This document shows positions 1 to 11,209 of a stretch of DNA of 64,000 nucleotides, one piece after another. The first letter of the stretch is position 1. Each line of letters starts with the position of its first letter. Position numbers and translations under genes: made by a program. The notes beneath the pieces are model-generated. The model had not been told where the DNA came from. It saw nothing but the letters and a program-made list of their open reading frames with translations, and ran no database searches. Origin of the DNA: Lepus europaeus (taxonomy: Eukaryota; Chordata; Mammalia; Lagomorpha; Leporidae); assembly GCF_033115175.1 (NCBI RefSeq), contig NC_084834.1, positions 37,368,077 to 37,432,076 of the forward strand. Reading direction: 5' to 3'.

Positions 1-388
1 GCGCGCACCGGATGCGGACGGCGAGATGCAGAGCTAGGGCCTCAGGGAATGAATGAGCCCCACCCGCCCCCAGGCGCTGAGCACGGAGCCAGAGGGCACG
101 CCCCCGCTAGTTCCCACGCGCGAGTCTTCCAAGCCCTGGCGGCGGCTCGGCTCTCCAGTGGCCGGGCTATAAAAGTCACCAGGGAAGGCCTGGGCGCAGC
201 AGGTGTCCCCAGCGCGAGGGTTGGGAGGCGGACACGCGGCCGCCGTGATCCCTCCAGTGCTGCCCCCGGGGTGGGAGGAAGGTTCCCGAGGTCACAGAGA
301 GCCGAGTGACCAGGCAGGAAAAGGAACTTAACATCTTCGGAGATTGCAGCCCTTATCCTCTTGCACCTGCCTCTTGCTCAGAGTGAAG
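1..388 (+). promoter_or_regulatory. UCP1: UCP1 proximal promoter and 5' UTR
   Basis: GC-rich, CpG-containing sequence in front of the UCP1 start codon. A clear TATA box, TATAAAA, lies at 168-174, which predicts transcription starting near 195-205 and a 5' UTR of roughly 190 bases without an intron. GC-box/KLF-like C-rich stretches lie around 60-75 and 98-107. A single nuclear-receptor half-site AGGTCA lies at about 279-284, probably inside the transcript. The start site is inferred, not seen. Confidence 0.8.
168..174 (+). promoter_or_regulatory. UCP1: TATA box of UCP1
   Basis: TATAAAA in a GC-rich surround, about 220 bases before the ATG. This fits the tissue-restricted, TATA-driven promoter known for UCP1. 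Confidence 0.8.
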
Positions 389-514
389 ATGGTGGGCACC
401 ACGACCACGGACGTGCCCCCAACCATGGGGGTCAAGATCTTCTCGGCTGGAGCGGCAGCCTGCCTGGCGGACGTGATCACCTTTCCGCTGGACACCGCCA
501 AAGTCCGGCAACAG
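389..514 (+). CDS. UCP1: UCP1 coding exon 1
   Basis: Codes for residues 1-42, starting [11 protein letters not shown] and ending TAKVRQQ. It contains the start of carrier repeat 1 and the first signature PLDTAK. It ends on a codon boundary before the donor gtagag. Confidence 0.96.
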
Positions 515-3500
515 GTAGAGCCGACGGGGACGACGAGGCGTCCCAGGGCAGAGGCGGTGTACCTGTTGTGTGCGTCCCTTTGGAAGCCTGCTTTGGTGTA
601 GCCACCCGTCCTCAGGTAGGGCAGGTGTGGCCTCGTCCCAGGGCGGGATGCTCTAGGGCGGGACACTGGAACTTCTCTAGTAAGTGAAGAATCCCAAGAG
701 CCTGGGATGTTGGGCTGCCGGTGAGGTGATTATTGCCAGGCTCTTCCAAAGCCACTGCATGCTGGGAGTTGTAGGAGCTAGGGATGTCCTTCTCTGCGCA
801 GTTTTGAGACCCGGGGGCTTTTCCTTTTTTTTGATTCTGCGGGGATACCACCCATCCTACTGCTTTAGGGGATGCCCGGGGCCTGGGGACAGACGCACAA
901 CTTGTGCATTGTAGCCACATATTTCTCTCGGTATTCTTTCTCTCCCCACTCCCTCCCTTTCCTCCTCCTTTTCCTTCTCTCTCTCTCTTTCATTCTTTTC
1001 TTTTCTTCTTTTCCCCTGAAAATGCGCGCGCGCATGCACACACACACACACACATACAAATTGCTGAGAAGGGAAATTGAAACCCGTATCCAAAGCCTGG
1101 GCTTGAAGTTTTGCACAGAGGACAGCCCCATGTCGGTCTTGTCTTCCCACCAGCTAGGAGCCTTGCACTCCACGTGCGCTCTCTTCCCGCCTGCACCTTT
1201 CTCATTTCCAGATCCAAGGCGAGTTCCCGACCACCAGTGGCATCAGGTATAAAGGTGTCCTGGGGACAATCACCACCCTGGCAAAAACGGAAGGGCCACT
1301 GAAACTCTACAGCGGGCTGCCTGCCGGCCTCCAGAGACAAATCAGCTTCGCCTCGCTCAGGATCGGCCTATACGACACGGTGCAGGAGTTCTTCACCTCG
1401 GGGGAAGAAAGTAAGCCATGGGCACTCCTGGGAGGCTGGCTGTGCTCAAACACACAAGGTCACAGTCTCTGTAACCAGCAGGCAATAAAACCTCAGTGTG
1501 TGAACTCTCTCCCTCTCCTAAGTATTAGCTCACTGCATAGAAAGAAAAGTGTATGTGCAAATTGGCGTTTTTTCTTCAGAGGCACACTTACATAAATCAC
1601 CCAGTTGGTTGTGAAGGTTTCTACCTAATTTGGACCTCCACATGAATGGCTAAAAAATAAATTTAAGTCAAAATCCCCCCACACAGCAAAGTATATCAGA
1701 ATAGCTAAGGAGCTTGATGAATACCCACGGGGGTACTGCCTGGGTCCTCGGTACTTGGGGACTAAGGCACTAGTGTTTTCTTTCATAAGCTACCCCAGTT
1801 ATTTATGATGGTGCCCAACAAAGTCTGAAAAGCTTTGGTTTGAAGAGCAGAAGTTGGACTTTGTAAGGAGAGTTGAGAGAACAACAAGATTTCCTTTTGA
1901 GAGATTTCTCATAAGGTCTCGAACACTAAAGATCAGGGAGGAAAAAGTGGATGTATGCTGAAGTGGGTTCACTTACGGGAAGAAGGAGAGGAAGTGAATG
2001 CCTCCGGGGTGCCAGTGCAGGTACCCACAAAGTCCCCGTCAGCTTGGCTAGCATTTATTTATGTCATTATATATATATCAGTCACGGTTCAAAGTGTTTC
2101 AGATATGTCACAAGTGGAAAGGCACTGGTGTTAACATCCTTTAGCAGAGGGAAGCTGAGCTCCAAGCTGTTCTGTGACTTGCTGGAGTTCTCACAGCTGG
2201 AAAGGGCCCGAGCCAGAGTTGAAAGCCAAGCTCTCCCCGCTGCACTTCCCTGCCCCCTGCACTTTGCATGTGAGTGTGCATCACTCGTTCCATGCAACTG
2301 CACTAGGACTGGAAAGCATTATCTGAGTATCACTGAAGCTAAGTAACAGGCGCAGAATCACATCAGAGGCGCTTCCATGTGGACCAGACCGGGGAGATGT
2401 GCTGGCGGCGAAGGGAATGTGCTATGTTAGTGACTCCCTCGGTAGATTCCATCGTTTCTACTAGGAGTAACACTGGAATACTAGGACCTTGTGGGATAAT
2501 TTGTAAATATCGTTTACACAAATACATAAGTTAAGCTTATCTTCCCAAATGTGTTCTGAGTGATGATAAAGTCTGGATGTTTCTAGATCAATACTGCACT
2601 GTCCTATTTACAGATGTAGCAAGAGACACAATGATATGAAGCTGCCCATTAAGGTTTTTTTTTTCATACATTGATTATTTTAGCCAGTTGTTAGATACTT
2701 TACACCCCAAATTAGATGTATTCGGGCAGTGCATTGTTATGCTAATTCCACTCGTTCAATAAGCTTCACCAAACCACCATGTATGAGCAGACATGCTCCA
2801 GGCAGGAGCTTACAGCTCAGAGTAAGTGGCTAAGAGGAGAAAAAGTAAGAGAAAAGTAGGAATATAAGATGCCTTCCATGTGTCTGACTAAAGCTATCAT
2901 TTGCTGAGGGAGGAAATATAGAGATTGTCTTAAGGAAAAATATAAATTCAGTTGAGAACATGTCAACATGTGATATCCAGTTGGCACATGAGCTTGGGAG
3001 AGCGATCTGGACTAGACTGCAGGAAGTCACAGAAGGCACTGTTGATGCATCAAACGAGGCAGAGAGCGCTGTGTGGACAGGGCCGACACATGATGACTGT
3101 ACCTGACAAACCTAAGCTCACTGGTTGCCTGGCACGAACATCTTCAGCAGAGTGGTGGGGTATAAGCCAGGTGGTGGAGCACTAAGAAGCAAATGGGCCA
3201 GGAGAAGTGATAACAGAGGATATAGCTCCCCGGGAGCTTGACTGGGAGATGAAGTGGGGATGAGAGAGCTGGAGACCAAAGAGTAGAGTGAGTGCATCAA
3301 ACTAAAATTATAAATGTGGGCCCCAAGTGAAGGCAACCATAGTTACACAACATTGCTAAGTAAAAGCTACTATAGGTTCAGCTAATGATCAGACATGAGA
3401 GAGTACAATCATAATAATAATGAAACAACTGCTGCCAGTTTTGTGTGTTTCCTATGTGCTGGGCAATGTATTAAACACTTTATTGATACTATTTTAATTA

Positions 3501-6500
3501 GCTCAAGAAGACATCATTATCCCTAGTTTACAGGTTAGGAAATAGAATTAGAATGAGACAGTCTTTGATGAGTATGTGATATTGAGTCATAATTCTATAT
3601 TTCATTATTGGATGAATGTTGGGCTTCAAAACAATGTGTAACTTTAGTAAATGATGTCTGTCTTGAGTAATAAGCTAAGTTCTCAAAATTTCAAAAGAAA
3701 AATGTTTTTAAAGTTGCCTTTGTTTTAACTTTATATATTTAACTTTCCTATGTTTTAACCAAAACACTACTTGATGTCTCATACCAGGGCAATTTGCCCA
3801 CTGGGCTTTTCCTAAAATCAAGGAGTTTGATAATTAACATTATCACTGGAAATTAACATTATCATTGGAAGTATTGAAAAAGAGAGCTATACATGGGAAA
3901 GAATGAAGCTAAACAAAGGAAGAACTAAGCCACTTTTTTTAAAAAAAGATTTCTTTTTTTCCTTATTTTTTTGAAAAGTAGAGCAAAAGAGAGAGGACAG
4001 GAGGGAGAGAGAGGGAGAGAGGGAGAGAGGGAGAGAGGGAGAGGGGGAGGGAGAGGGAGGGAGAGAGAGAAAAGGTCTACTATCCACAGGTTCACTCCTC
4101 AAATGCCTGCAACAGCCAGTCTCGGCCAGGCCAAACCCGGGAGCTAGGACCTCCATCTGGGTCTCCCACATGTGTTTCAGGGACCCAGGTACTTGGGCCA
4201 TTATCTGCTGCCTTCCCAGATGCCTTAGCAGACAGCTGGATTGGAAGCAAGCAGCCAGGACTTGAAATAGCACTTGGATATGGGAAGACAGTATTGAAAG
4301 TGGTGTCTTAACTCACTGTGCCACAACACCAGTCTCATAAGCTACTGTTTAATTGGAATTGTGCTTTGTTTTTCCTTGAAAGTCTTCATTAAAAAAAAAA
4401 AAAAAAAAAGAACAACAAACTTAGACAAGTTTTCTGGTCCTGCTATGATCAATATATGGACCAGATCTAGGGAAGTAGAAAATATTGAAGATGGGGCCGG
4501 CGCCGTGGCTCACTATGTTAATCCTCCGCCTGTGGCGCCGGCATCCCATATGGGCACCGGTTCTGGTCCCCAGCTGCTCCTCTTCCAATCCAGCTCTCTG
4601 CTGTGGCCTGGGAAGGCAGTAGAAGATGGCCCAAGTACTTGGGCCCCTGCACCCATGTGGGAGACCAGGAAGAAGAAACCTGGCTCCTGGCTTCGGATCG
4701 GTGCAGTTCCAGTTGTTGCGGCCATTTGGGGAGTGAACCAACGCAAGGAAGACTTTCTCTCTCTTCCTGTCTGTAACTCTACCTCTCAAATAAATAAATC
4801 TTAAAAAAAAAAAAAAATTGAATACCAAGACACTGACTGCTACAAATTACAGACGGATGGATGTGTTCTGGATCTTGATTTTCTTTTCTGAGTAAGTGTT
4901 TGTCTTTCTGCAAAGCAGCACCGAGTTTAGGAAGCAAGATCTCGGCCGGCCTAACAACTGGAGGCGTGGCGGTGTTCATCGGGCAGCCCACAGAGGTCGT
5001 GAAAGTCAGGCTGCAAGCGCAGAGCCACCTGCACGGTCTCAAGCCTCGCTACACGGGGACGTACAATGCCTACAGGATTATAGCTACAACTGAGAGCTTG
5101 ACCAGTCTGTGGAAAGGTGACTAACTTCTCGGGCATTTCATAATCACGAGAGCACATTTCTTCAGTTGGCACCTTTCATAAACAGTTATCAAACAATTTC
5201 TTCTTTACCCCCAGGGACAACTCCTAATCTGTTAAGGAATATCATTATTAACTGTACAGAGCTCGTAACCTACGACCTAATGAAGGGGGCCCTTGTGAGA
5301 AACGAAATACTAGCAGGTAACTTTCTGTGTTATATTAAAAAAAATTGGTCTATCTCTTTATAATTTCATCTGAGAGCTTCTACACTCACATTGAGTAAGC
5401 CCTTAATTTTTATTTTTATGGTTTTTTAAAAAGATTTATTTATTTGAAAGTCAGAGTTACACAGAGAAGAAGAGACAGAGAGAGAGAGGTCTTCCATCTG
5501 CTGGTTCACTCCCAAAATGGCCACAATGGCCAGAGCTGTGCTGATCCGAAGCCAGGAGCCAGGAGCTTCCTCTGGGACTCTCTCGCGGGTGCAGGGGCCC
5601 AAGCACTTGGGTCATCTTCTGCTGCTTTCCCAAGCCATAGCAGAGAGCTGGATCTGAAGTGGAGCAGCCAAGACTCTAACCGGTGTCCACATGGGATGCC
5701 AGCACTGCAGGCAGCGGCTTCACCTGCTACGCCACAGCACTGGCCCTAAGCCCTTAATTCTAACAGTCTTCTCTTGGAAAGAATTTAGCAATTTTGAGCA
5801 TGAGACATACATAACTTTGGGGAAAAGAAAATTATCAAAAGCTTAAGTTGAAGAAGTATTGCTGCAAAAAACCTTTCGCAATATTTCTGTGGCAATTTTA
5901 TTGTCACAAAAATGTAATGCAGCTGTATTATGTGAGTGTTATTCTCATCTAACACTAACATAAGGGGCTGCTGTTAGGCTCTCGATACAGCAGAATTCAC
6001 GAGGTAAGTCCATCCCCACGCCAATCCCAAAAGAGCAAGTTTATAAACTGCTTTTCAGTGGTTTCATCCCAAAAGTAGGCCCATAGGATAGGGCCTTCAA
6101 ATAATACTCTAACAATTGTCAGAGACACTGGAATTCTCCTTGAACAAGCCTTCAGTTCTTTCAGAGAGTAGTAGACGCCCGTAACCGGGCATTGTGCCAG
6201 GCCCCTGCAGCACAGAGAAAGCGGAGGTTGTTTTCCTACAGTGTTTACAATCCACTGTGCCGTACTATTTACCATCTTTGTCCAGTACAGTTTTTCCTGC
6301 TGTATTTGGTTATAAGACATCCACACTGAACTCTTGCTATCAGCAGGTTCACAAAGATCTGACAGATAACTAAAAAGTACAAGCTCCCCCAAAGTCTGCT
6401 GTTGACCTGTTTCATGGATTCCTTTTAGATGATGTTCCCTGCCACTTACTGTCGGCTCTTATCGCTGGATTTTGCACAACACTTCTGTCCTCTCCAGTGG

Positions 6501-9157
6501 ATGTGGTGAAAACCAGATTTATTAACTCTCCACCGGGACAATACACGAGTGTGCCCAACTGTGCAATGACAATGTTCACTAAGGAAGGACCAACGGCTTT
6601 TTTCAAAGGGTAAGATATGATCTCAATCTGCCAATCTGGGTTCAAGCTGTCTGTGTGTTTTGGGACACTGTCTCATCTAAGTAAGAGACATTTAGATTCT
6701 CAGGCTTCATATGCAGTATGCTTATTATTGACTTTTCCTCACCATAAATTAAATCTATTAACTCCACTGTGCCAGAAAATAAGCAGCTGTGATGTAACAA
6801 TCTTATCAGCCTTGATCCGAGGCTCATCTGAAGTCAGTGCCCGAATCTCTTGAAAATGTAGACAATATTTTGCCTTCTCTGGGCAGGAGAACTACAAAGT
6901 AGAGGGAAAGTGTAACAAAGGGCTACAAGAAAATAAGACTTGATTGTCATTGTTTTAATTTGATGGGATCAATTTTTTTAAACATGCTAAAGCTAGAAAA
7001 AAATCACTGCCACTCATCTAGAAAAATAACCAAAAATTATGTGGTTTGAGTCATTATCATACTCAGCTAGAAACTAGTATTGTGTAATAGATGACATTTT
7101 CTCATATGTAATGTGTATTACATCAGAAACTACTTTGAATAATAGCTTTAATTCAATTAGAATTAAAGAAAGCATAGTATCAACCAATTTATGTACATAT
7201 TCAGCAAGGATTATACTACTGCTAACCTAATAAATGCCTCAAACCTTATAAAACCTTACGCACAAATGCTCCACACACATTATACAAAATATGTTAATAC
7301 AAATGAAATGCAAAATTAACTTTTGATGTGTCAGTTATAAACCATAAGTTAACAGTAACTTTTTTAGAAGATACATACTATAGCATGGAAGAACTTTGAA
7401 AATGTTACACTAAGCAAAATAAGTCATGTACAAAAGAACAAATGCCATATGATTCCACCTAAATGAGGTACCTTGAGTAGTCCAATTCATGGAGACAGAG
7501 AGTAGGTAGAAAGTATCAGGGGCCAGTGATAGGAGAGATAGAAGAGTGGAGAGACTGTTTAATAGGTGTGGAGTTTCGGTTTGGATTGACACAAAGGTTC
7601 TAGAGACGGATGGTTGACGGATGGTTGTGATAGTTGCACACAATCTGAATAAACTGAATGCTACTGAAGTGTACACTAAAAACAGTTAAAATGGTACATT
7701 GCATGTTATTTACATTATAGTAAAAAGAAAAACCTTCATGCATCCAGCAGTCAAGAGAAATATACGATACCCGAAGAAAAAATCCTACCCTTTATGGAAT
7801 GTTACTTAGAGACTAGGCTTCTTTTAAAAATCTGTCCAAGGAAGATTTAACTGATAGCATTTTTTTTTTCTCCTGGAATTTCATTGCTGCAAACACACAC
7901 TCAAAATTAGTGGTTAGGTCTGTACAGTTTGGCAAAATTCTTAAAAATCATCCCCTCAGAGTAAACCAGAATTAGGACCATTTAAACCCTTAATGGTCTA
8001 GGGTAAGAGCTGCCAAAATGGAGAGAGCACTGATTTTTTATGTTTATTTTTCAACTACTTGAAAGGCAGAGCAAGAGCAAGAGTGAAAGAGATCCTCCAT
8101 CCACTGGTTCACTTCCCAGATGCCTACACAGCTAGGGCTGGGCCATGCCCATGCCAGGATCCAGGAACTTTATCCCAGTGTCCCACATGAATCCTGACTC
8201 CAGGATGCATTAGTAGGAAGCTGGACTGGAAGCAGAAGAGCAGGGACTCAATCTGGCCATCCCATATGATACAAAGATCCCAAGCAGCAACTTGACCCAC
8301 TGTGCCATTGTGCCAACCCCAGCACTGACTGCCTGACTCTGGAATATGGCCCACTGCGCTCAACACTTCTTGTTTTCTCCTCTTAGGTCTTTGAATAGTT
8401 TCCTACTTCTCATTCACGAAGCCAAGTAAAACAAAACAAAACAAAAATTTCCTCTTCCCTCAAAAAAGGGGAGGGGCTGGCTTTGTGGCTCAGCAGGTTA
8501 AGCCACTGCTTAGGCCAACCACACCCAGTATCAGAGTGCTGGTTCAAGTCCTGGCTACACCATTTCCAATCCAACATTCTGCTAACTGAATCCTGGGAAG
8601 CAGCAAGTGATGGGGCAAGTACTTGGGTCCCTGACACCCACACGGGAGACTCAGATGAGTTTGGGTTCCTGATGTTGGCCTGGCTCAGCCTCAGCTATTT
8701 AGGCATTTGGGAAGTGAACCAGTGGATGGAAGATCTCTCTGCTTTTCGAACAAATAAATGTTGAGAAAAACACTTTAAAAACAAAGAGGAAAGGAGATGT
8801 GCTTTGGTTTGGGGGGAGTGAGGAATGCTGATGGACTTGTATAGATGGGATCAGCAGGGTTTTGTTGTTTTGAAGCTATATTTTCCTGGAGGGAACAATT
8901 TCTGGCAATGGAGAGAAAGATGAGGACTGGGCACCTTTCAGCATCTTAACTGAGAAGAGGGTAGCGTGCTAAGTATAAGCTGCCTGTGCCCGTTTTCAGA
9001 ATTTCAAACAAACTAACAGGATGGTGACATGCACCCTTCTAGATTTGTACCTTCCTTCCTGCGACTCGGATCATGGAACGTCATCATGTTCGTGTGCTTT
9101 GAAAAGCTGAAACGAGAACTCATGAGGTCCAGGCAGACCGCGGACTGTGCCACATAA
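389..9157 (+). CDS. UCP1: UCP1, mitochondrial brown fat uncoupling protein 1 (six coding exons)
   Basis: Thermogenin, the inner-membrane carrier of brown-fat mitochondria that lets protons back into the matrix so that respiration yields heat; by family knowledge fatty acids activate it and purine nucleotides inhibit it. Exons 389-514, 1212-1410, 4916-5116, 5215-5316, 6429-6609 and 9043-9157 join in frame to 307 codons plus TAA, and all introns are GT-AG. The three carrier repeats carry PLDTAK (residues 33-38), PTEVVK (133-138) and PVDVVK (232-237). The UCP1-type histidine pair lies in SHLHG (146, 148), the nucleotide/pH-sensing glutamate in CTELV (191), and Arg277 in FLRLG. ATG 389 is chosen because the N-terminus and total length match mammalian UCP1, and no upstream in-frame start gives carrier sequence. 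The frame is intact. The gene is convergent with ELMOD2. The distal brown-fat enhancer known upstream of UCP1 would lie outside the window. UCP2/UCP3 are less likely because of the N-terminus and the position beside ELMOD2. Confidence 0.97.
515..1211 (+). other. UCP1: UCP1 intron 1
   Basis: Phase-0 intron. Its middle holds a long pyrimidine tract (about 922-1016) followed by an alternating CG/CA run (about 1024-1056). No transposon was recognised. Confidence 0.85.
1212..1410 (+). CDS. UCP1: UCP1 coding exon 2
   Basis: Codes for residues 43-108 plus the first base of codon 109. It includes [21 protein letters not shown], the end of carrier repeat 1. Acceptor tttccag, donor gtaagc. Confidence 0.96.
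2045..2250 (+). repeat. MIR-like ancient SINE remnant
   Basis: The order gctagcatttattt, then a core, then aagctgag...gtgacttgctggag...cacagctgg...gagccagagttgaa follows the MIR consensus. Heavily diverged. Confidence 0.6.
3435..3570 (+). repeat. MIR-like ancient SINE remnant
   Basis: Contains cctatgtgctgggcaatgta, then a taaacactttattgat stretch, then attatccctagtttacag: the core and right half of a MIR. Confidence 0.65.
3935..4337 (-). mobile_element. C SINE (rabbit tRNA-derived SINE)
   Basis: Older subfamily, antisense. It has the A-tail complement, an expanded (GGGAGAGA)n purine stretch at about 3990-4073, then the C-SINE body ending in ccacaacaccag. Flanks taagccact / taagctact form an imperfect target-site duplication. 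Confidence 0.85.
4493..4817 (+). mobile_element. C SINE
   Basis: Starts ggggccggcgccgtggctca (tRNA-like A-box region) and has the body typical of the family, ending in a poly(A) tail 100 bases before UCP1 exon 3. Confidence 0.92.
4916..5116 (+). CDS. UCP1: UCP1 coding exon 3
   Basis: Codes for residues 109 (split Thr) to 175 with the second signature PTEVVK and the histidine pair SHLHG. The acceptor is a NAGNAG (AAGCAG), so the exon may instead start at 4919. That drops one alanine codon and keeps the frame. Donor gtgact. Confidence 0.93.
5215..5316 (+). CDS. UCP1: UCP1 coding exon 4
   Basis: Codes for GTTPNLLRN...[23 protein letters not shown], residues 176-209 plus one base. It contains the conserved Glu191. 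Acceptor ccccag, donor gtaact. Intron 3 in front is only 98 bases. Confidence 0.96.
5317..6428 (+). other. UCP1: UCP1 intron 4
   Basis: A 1.1-kb intron holding one C SINE (5409-5746) with a 13-bp target-site duplication. The remainder (5760-6428) shows no recognised feature. Confidence 0.8.
5409..5746 (-). mobile_element. C SINE
   Basis: Antisense copy with a purine-rich tail region and an end reading cacagcactggccc. Flanked by the perfect 13-bp duplication taagcccttaatt (5396-5408 and 5747-5759). Confidence 0.92.
6429..6609 (+). CDS. UCP1: UCP1 coding exon 5
   Basis: Codes for residues 210-269 and two bases of Gly270. It includes the third signature PVDVVK and the FINSPPGQY stretch. Acceptor ttttag, donor gtaaga. 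Confidence 0.96.
7375..7735 (+). mobile_element. Old L1 (L1M-type) 3' end
   Basis: Matches the familiar mammalian L1M tail: ataagtcatgtacaaaagaa, an atgattccac...gaggtacc stretch, gtttaat..tgtggagtttc, and ctgaagtgtacactaaaaac. 5'-truncated and diverged. Confidence 0.75.
8036..8320 (-). mobile_element. C SINE, older copy
   Basis: Antisense body ending in tgtgccaacccc. Short flanking duplication agcactga (about 8027 and 8321). Confidence 0.8.
8473..8770 (+). mobile_element. C SINE, older copy
   Basis: Starts ggggctggctttgtggctca and runs through the family body to caaataaatgttgag. Confidence 0.82.
9043..9157 (+). CDS. UCP1: UCP1 coding exon 6 and stop
   Basis: Codes for the C-terminus [23 protein letters not shown] and ends DCAT then TAA at 9155-9157. 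The last transmembrane segment and Arg277 are present. Confidence 0.96.
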
Positions 9158-9620
9158 TCAGCTTCAAGAAAAGGACACCACGTCCCAGTGGGAACCCCTG
9201 CACCTGGGTCATCAAGAAATAAAACCTTGTTCACTTTATTTTACCCTAAAAACTAAAGAAACCCCAATAGGGAGTTTTGGACTTTTTTTTTTTTTTTTTT
9301 TTTAAGGCAAATGAAGACCTCTTTTGTCTAAGTTTTATCCTCAGTGCCTTAAGGAGGAGAAAGCCAAACATACATCTGGCAAATGTAACGCCCAAATAAG
9401 GGACAGCACTTGGTTGACCATTTTGGAGGTGCAATGGTATAATTGAATATGAAGAACCTTTATATATTTTAATATTTTAAACTGATGGTAGAGGAAAACT
9501 GAGTGAAATGCATTTTATGAATACTTTAAAATGAAGTTGTCAAAGAAAATATTAGTTTCTTTTTATGTATTAACCACACTGCCAGCTAATATATTCAATA
9601 AAGTATTGCTAATACCTTTC
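9158..9620 (+). other. UCP1: UCP1 3' UTR with two poly(A) signals
   Basis: Two AATAAA hexamers lie downstream of the stop, at 9218-9223 and 9597-9602. The first gives a very short 3' UTR, the second one of about 450 bases. A 19-base T run sits between them (about 9284-9303). Confidence 0.7.
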
Positions 9621-10029
9621 CAAATTTGTCTTTTGGAATCTATAGCTGGATGAAAGTGGGAGTTCACCGAGGATACAAACTTCTCCAGTGCGAGTAGAGT
9701 CCTGTAGAATCATAGGCAAAATTACTCTGTGAATACAGATTTTGAAAGTCCACATTGTACAGCATCAGTTACAACTTCTAATCTAAGGCATTGTATTCAT
9801 TTGGACATTATTATTATTAAAGTCATGGATTCCATCGTAGAATCACAGCATTTTACAGCTGAAGGTCATGTTTGGGAAAACAGAGAAACAGTCTGAGGTA
9901 ACCTGTCTTGTGCTTACACACTGACTGCAGTCGAGATAGGAAAAGAGGTCACCAGGGACTAAAATGTACAGAAGACATGGCCCAGCCTTTATTTAAGCCA
10001 AAATCAGGGGCTGGCTGCACAGCCAGGCT
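9621..10029. other. Intergenic stretch after UCP1
   Basis: No gene recognised. A short stretch around 9835-9925 resembles an ancient MIR/MER-type repeat but is too decayed to name. Confidence 0.5.
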
Positions 10030-10165
10030 ACAGGCTCCCAGGTTCGAGTCAGCTCCACACTGCATTGATTACTGTGGGTTGTCCCCTGACCTCATGCTTC
10101 CTTATCTGTCATGGGCAAAAGTGTCTTTGAACAGATGCCCTCAGGGTCCTGTACATACCGTTTTG
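10030..10165 (-). repeat. MIR-like remnant
   Basis: Has caggttcgagtcagctcc, then ccctgacctcatgcttcctt and atctgtcatggg, an antisense MIR. Confidence 0.55.
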
Positions 10166-10365
10166 TTCTCACCACTTCCCTGCTAGCTGGCCTGCCCTCC
10201 TGTTGACATGCCTCTGGCCATCAGAGACAACGCGGTCTACCTGTCCATGGCATACTGGATCTGGGAAAATGGACAGTTCCAACAACTGACAGGTGAAGTA
10301 TCACTGAGGAGGTCAAACTCCAGGTACACACAGAGGTGTAACATTTCACATGAAAACTTAATGTG

Positions 10366-10728
10366 GCCAGCGCTGTGGCTTAACAGGCTAATCCTCCGCC
10401 TTGCGGTGCCAGCACACCAGGTTCTAGTCCCGGTCGGGGCGCCGGATTCTATCCTGGTTGCCCCTCTTCCAGGCCAGCTCTCTGCTATTGCCCGGGAAGG
10501 CAGTAGAGGATGGCCCAAGTGCTTGGGCCCTGCACCCGCATGGGAGACCAGGAGAAGCACCTGGCTCCTGGCTTCGGATCAGCGAGATGCGCCGGCCGCA
10601 GCGGCCATTGGAGGGTGAACCAATGGCAAAAAGGAAGACCTTTCTCTCTGTCTCTCTCTCTCACTATCCACTCTGCCTGTCAAAAAAAAAAAGAAAAAAA
10701 AAAAAAAGAAAAAAGAAAGAAAGAAAAA
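10366..10728 (+). mobile_element. C SINE with long A-rich tail
   Basis: Young subfamily with B box ggttctagtcccgg. The tail is AAAG-rich. Perfect 14-bp duplication gaaaacttaatgtg at 10352-10365 and 10729-10742. Confidence 0.93.
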
Positions 10729-11209
10729 GAAAACTTAATGTGCTGACTTCAACTCCATCTCCTGGTTCCCCACCCCCCTTACCAGTGTTTCCTGGGATCA
10801 CCTCCCAAATGAACTGCAAATTCTTTTTCCAGATCTCATTTTAAAGGAATGAAAATGAAAATAAAGTATAACCTTAGAGTAGCATATTTTTTTCTTTTTA
10901 AAAAGATTTATTTATTTGAAAGTCAGATTTACAGAGAGAGGGGAGAGACAGAGGGGAGACAGAGGGGAGAGAGGGGAGAGAGGGGAGAGAGGGGAGGGAG
11001 AGAGGGAGAGAGAGAGAGAAAGAGAGAGAGAAAGACAGACAGACATCTTCCATTCACTGGTTCACTCCCCAAGTGGCTGCAACAGCCAGGACAGACCCAG
11101 GTCAAAACTAGGAGCCAGGAGCTTCTTCCTGGTCTCCCTTAGGGGTGGCTCTTCCTGGGCCATTAGTAGGGAGCTGGATTGGAAGTGGAGCAGCTGGGAC
11201 ATGAACAGG

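Larger units (their letters stand above)
1411..4915 (+). other. UCP1: UCP1 intron 2
   Basis: A 3.5-kb phase-1 intron. It contains two MIR-like remnants (about 2045-2250 and 3435-3570) and two C SINEs (3935-4337 and 4493-4817). Nothing else is recognised in 1411-2040 or 2250-3430. It ends at a tandem AAGCAG acceptor. Confidence 0.85.
6610..9042 (+). other. UCP1: UCP1 intron 5
   Basis: A 2.4-kb intron. It contains an old L1 3' end (about 7375-7735) and two C SINEs (8036-8320 and 8473-8770). The A/T-rich remainder, including 6610-7370, has no recognised feature. Confidence 0.8.

Noticed and set aside
872-1252. 126-codon open frame over UCP1 intron 1
   Set aside because: Produced by a pyrimidine tract and a CA repeat; it overlaps UCP1 exon 2 in the wrong frame.
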